Of a stretch of 7,734 bases of DNA, positions 6,142 to 7,734 are shown piece by piece (the first letter of the stretch is position 1; the number at the start of each line of letters is the position of its first letter). The position numbers and the translations under genes were made by a program. Source of the DNA: Gammaproteobacteria bacterium (GTDB lineage Bacteria; Pseudomonadota; Gammaproteobacteria; Steroidobacterales; UBA11654); contig DTSX01000084.1 of NCBI GenBank assembly GCA_012965065.1, positions 1 to 7,734 on the forward strand. The letters run 5' to 3'. The notes under the pieces are model-generated. The model was not told where the DNA came from and did not search any database. It worked only from the letters and a program-made list of their open reading frames with translations.

Positions 6142-7362
6142 TTAGTTTAAAGCTCCAATCAACAAGTTGGGTAGCTTTGAGTCATCCCATTCTGAAGAAT
6201 TGGGCCCGGTTCTTAGGATAACCAGTGATTTCGATGGAACCACGTACAATCTTTTTTTGCCCAAGCCATCAAGAAAAAAAACATCGTTTACCTGGAATGG
6301 TTCGGAGTGGTAATTTGCAAAGATTGTTGTGCTTGGGTCATAGGGCCTGTATTCAACAAATTCCTTCCCTATCCACAATTGCATGCCGTAATTCACATTG
6401 GCCTTGGAAGGTTGGATCATTTCATCCACCCAGCCGGCGGGAATAATTTGATTGCCGTTGAAAATTCCCTTATTCATCAACATTTCACCCACACGAACGA
6501 TGTCTCTGATTGAAGCCCACATGCAGCAGTCGGTGTGGACCATCCCTCCATGCGTGTCTACAAAAAAGAATGCATCCCTTGCTCCCAGGGGCTGCCAAAT
6601 TTTTTCTGAAAAATATTCACTGAATCTTTGGCCGGTGGCTCTTTCAATAATAATGCCTAAGATTTGGCTGTTGGGGTTGACATGCATAAAAGCGGTTCCA
6701 GGTTTACCCTTTGTTTCCGCTGCAATGTTTGGTGCAACGATATCGAGTCCCATGATTCTTTGGATTCGGGAAGAGGTGGGTTTAAAATTGTAGCTTTCTT
6801 GTATTCCGCTTGCCATATTCAGCAAATCCCTGATTTGAATATTTTCTTTATTGGAGCCTTTCCATTCCTCTATAAATGTTGCGGCAGGAATATCAACCGA
6901 ATCAATAAAGCCATCTTCTATGGCATGGCCCATAAGTAAGGCATTCATTGTTTTGGTGATTGAATGCAGGGCAAACAAACTCTCAGGTTTGGTGTCATTC
7001 CAGTAATTTTCATAAACAATTTTGCCATTGTGCTGGATCACCAGACTGTCACTCCCATGGAGTTCGGCATAGTCACTGGCTTCTTGTAAAACATCTTGTT
7101 GGATGGCACTGTCTTCGCTTGTGAGTGTTGCAAGCGGTTGCGAAAAGTTACCTGTTGTTTTTTCTAGAGGGGTGTACCAGGACAATCTGGGGTTGAGGGG
7201 GTTTCCAAGCAGTGAGGTCGTCCATCTTTCCCAAAACAGGCCATAGGCTCCCAACGTTGCTGGTATGAATCCTCCAATGATGATGATAGAGAATCCAATC
7301 CCGAGCCATTTCAAAATTTTTTTAAGAACAACCCCTGTCCACTGTAGAATTTGTTTAATCAT
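6142..7362 (-). CDS. Membrane-anchored serine hydrolase, beta-lactamase (class C) fold
   Basis: A 406-residue protein with a basic N-terminus and one long hydrophobic segment (about 19-43), so probably anchored in the inner membrane with its domain in the periplasm. The serine-hydrolase signature is SITK (S134, K137) in FALHSITKTMNALL. IRDLLNMASGIQES and the block DIVRVGEMLMNKG through NGNQIIPAGWVDEM are typical of the COG1680 family (esterases, 6-aminohexanoate-dimer hydrolase NylB, penicillin-binding-protein-like enzymes). At the second motif, usually YxN, the sequence reads FMHVNPNSQILG, putting H227 where Tyr is expected. The third region is LDGLGKKR (364-371) rather than KTG. AGAGGG (complement of 7367-7372) precedes the ATG, just after the stop of an upstream paralogue, so translation is probably coupled. 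It could be an esterase, amidase or peptidase; the substrate is unknown. Confidence 0.88.
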   Translation of the reverse strand: MIKQILQWTGVVLKKILKWLGIGFSIIIIGGFIPATLGAYGLFWERWTTSLLGNPLNPRLSWYTPLEKTTGNFSQPLATLTSEDSAIQQDVLQEASDYAELHGSDSLVIQHNGKIVYENYWNDTKPESLFALHSITKTMNALLMGHAIEDGFIDSVDIPAATFIEEWKGSNKENIQIRDLLNMASGIQESYNFKPTSSRIQRIMGLDIVAPNIAAETKGKPGTAFMHVNPNSQILGIIIERATGQRFSEYFSEKIWQPLGARDAFFFVDTHGGMVHTDCCMWASIRDIVRVGEMLMNKGIFNGNQIIPAGWVDEMIQPSKANVNYGMQLWIGKEFVEYRPYDPSTTIFANYHSEPFQVNDVFFLDGLGKKRLYVVPSKSLVILRTGPNSSEWDDSKLPNLLIGALN

Positions 7363-7366
7363 TTTG

Positions 7367-7372
7367 CCCTCT
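7367..7372 (-). promoter_or_regulatory. Ribosome binding site of the second serine hydrolase
   Basis: On the minus strand AGAGGG lies four bases before the ATG (7362-7360) and starts two bases after the TGA of the upstream paralogue (7376-7374). This arrangement supports stop-start translational coupling and the chosen start codon. Confidence 0.45.
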
Positions 7373-7373
7373 T

Positions 7374-7734
7374 TCAGTTTATTCCTTTGCTGATTAAATT
7401 AGGGAGTCGTGAATCATCCCAATTCATTTTAATTGAACCAGTTCGAATAATCACAAGATTTTTGGAAGGAATGATGTAAGCACGCTGACCACCGAACCCA
7501 TCCAAGTAAATAATGTCCTTGTCTAAAAAAGGCTCTGAATGGTAAGCGGTTGCAGAACTTTTCTTGTTGTACATTCTATTTTCTTGATGTTCCCCTCCAA
7601 GCCAAGTTAGGTACCCATAATTAGGGTTTAAATCAGATGGAGCGGTCATTTCATCAATCCAGTGTTCTGAAACCACCCTCTGGTTGCCAATTTTGCCTTT
7701 GTTAAGAATAAGCAAGCCAATTCTTAGCCAGTCT
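7374..7734 (-). CDS. Serine hydrolase paralogue, C-terminal part (5' end outside window)
   Basis: The frame is open from the window edge (codons DWLRIGLLILNKG) to the TGA at 7376-7374, giving about 119 residues. It aligns end to end with the C-terminus of the serine hydrolase at 6142-7362. Over the last 56 residues 31 are identical, including YHSEPF, LDGxG, PSKxLVIxRTG and WDDSxLPNL, so this is a tandem duplication that has diverged well. The catalytic SxxK and YxN regions lie beyond the window, so activity and anchoring cannot be judged. The next gene starts 11 bases after its stop, which suggests one transcript and coupled translation. It looks intact as far as it can be seen. Confidence 0.85.
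   Translation of the reverse strand, partial: DWLRIGLLILNKGKIGNQRVVSEHWIDEMTAPSDLNPNYGYLTWLGGEHQENRMYNKKSSATAYHSEPFLDKDIIYLDGFGGQRAYIIPSKNLVIIRTGSIKMNWDDSRLPNLISKGIN

Noticed and set aside
6452..6793. Open frame on the plus strand inside the serine hydrolase gene
   Set aside because: It overlaps conserved serine hydrolase coding sequence on the other strand, has no ribosome binding site and no recognisable protein pattern.
1..7734. Tandem repeats, CRISPR-like arrays, insertion-sequence ends, tRNA or other structured RNA
   Set aside because: Reading both strands showed no regularly spaced repeats, transposase motifs, terminal inverted repeats or tRNA-like cloverleaf. Nearly all bases are in well-supported genes.

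Overview
The window is a compact, moderately AT-rich bacterial segment with two convergent gene groups that meet at about position 5254. It shows no RNA genes, CRISPR arrays, insertion sequences or transcriptional regulators. Protein character (c-type cytochrome, Spinster-like MFS carrier, PQQ quinoprotein, PuuE-like deacetylase, YeeZ-like SDR) suggests a Gram-negative proteobacterium. An environmental, perhaps marine, gammaproteobacterium is plausible, but that is inference from protein style, not from a marker gene.

Plus strand (1-5251): the tail of a class I cytochrome c (1-152), an MFS transporter six bases later (159-1457), a 155-bp AT-rich gap with promoter-like and dyad elements, an isochorismatase-fold cysteine hydrolase (1613-2245), a PuuE-type polysaccharide-deacetylase-fold hydrolase (2294-3208), and an exported soluble PQQ-dependent dehydrogenase of the glucose/quinate dehydrogenase type (3251-5251). 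The cytochrome is a natural electron acceptor for the quinoprotein. The two cytoplasmic hydrolases are the fold pair expected when a cyclic amide (imide or ureide) is ring-opened and the resulting half-amide is hydrolysed to an acid and ammonia. The MFS carrier could import substrate. Together this looks like a catabolic locus that oxidises a compound in the periplasm and hydrolyses an amide or ring in the cytoplasm. The substrate cannot be read from the sequence.

Minus strand (7734-5257): an edge-truncated beta-lactamase-fold serine hydrolase (7734-7374), a full-length membrane-anchored paralogue 11 bases downstream (7362-6142) and a YeeZ-like atypical SDR 24 bases further on (6117-5257). 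Tight spacing and Shine-Dalgarno sites indicate one transcription unit whose promoter lies outside the window. The full-length serine hydrolase keeps its SxxK but has His where relatives carry the catalytic Tyr. The SDR lacks the YxxxK lysine.

The main points of interest are the candidate imide/ureide route next to a quinoprotein-cytochrome pair, and the altered active sites in the minus-strand genes.
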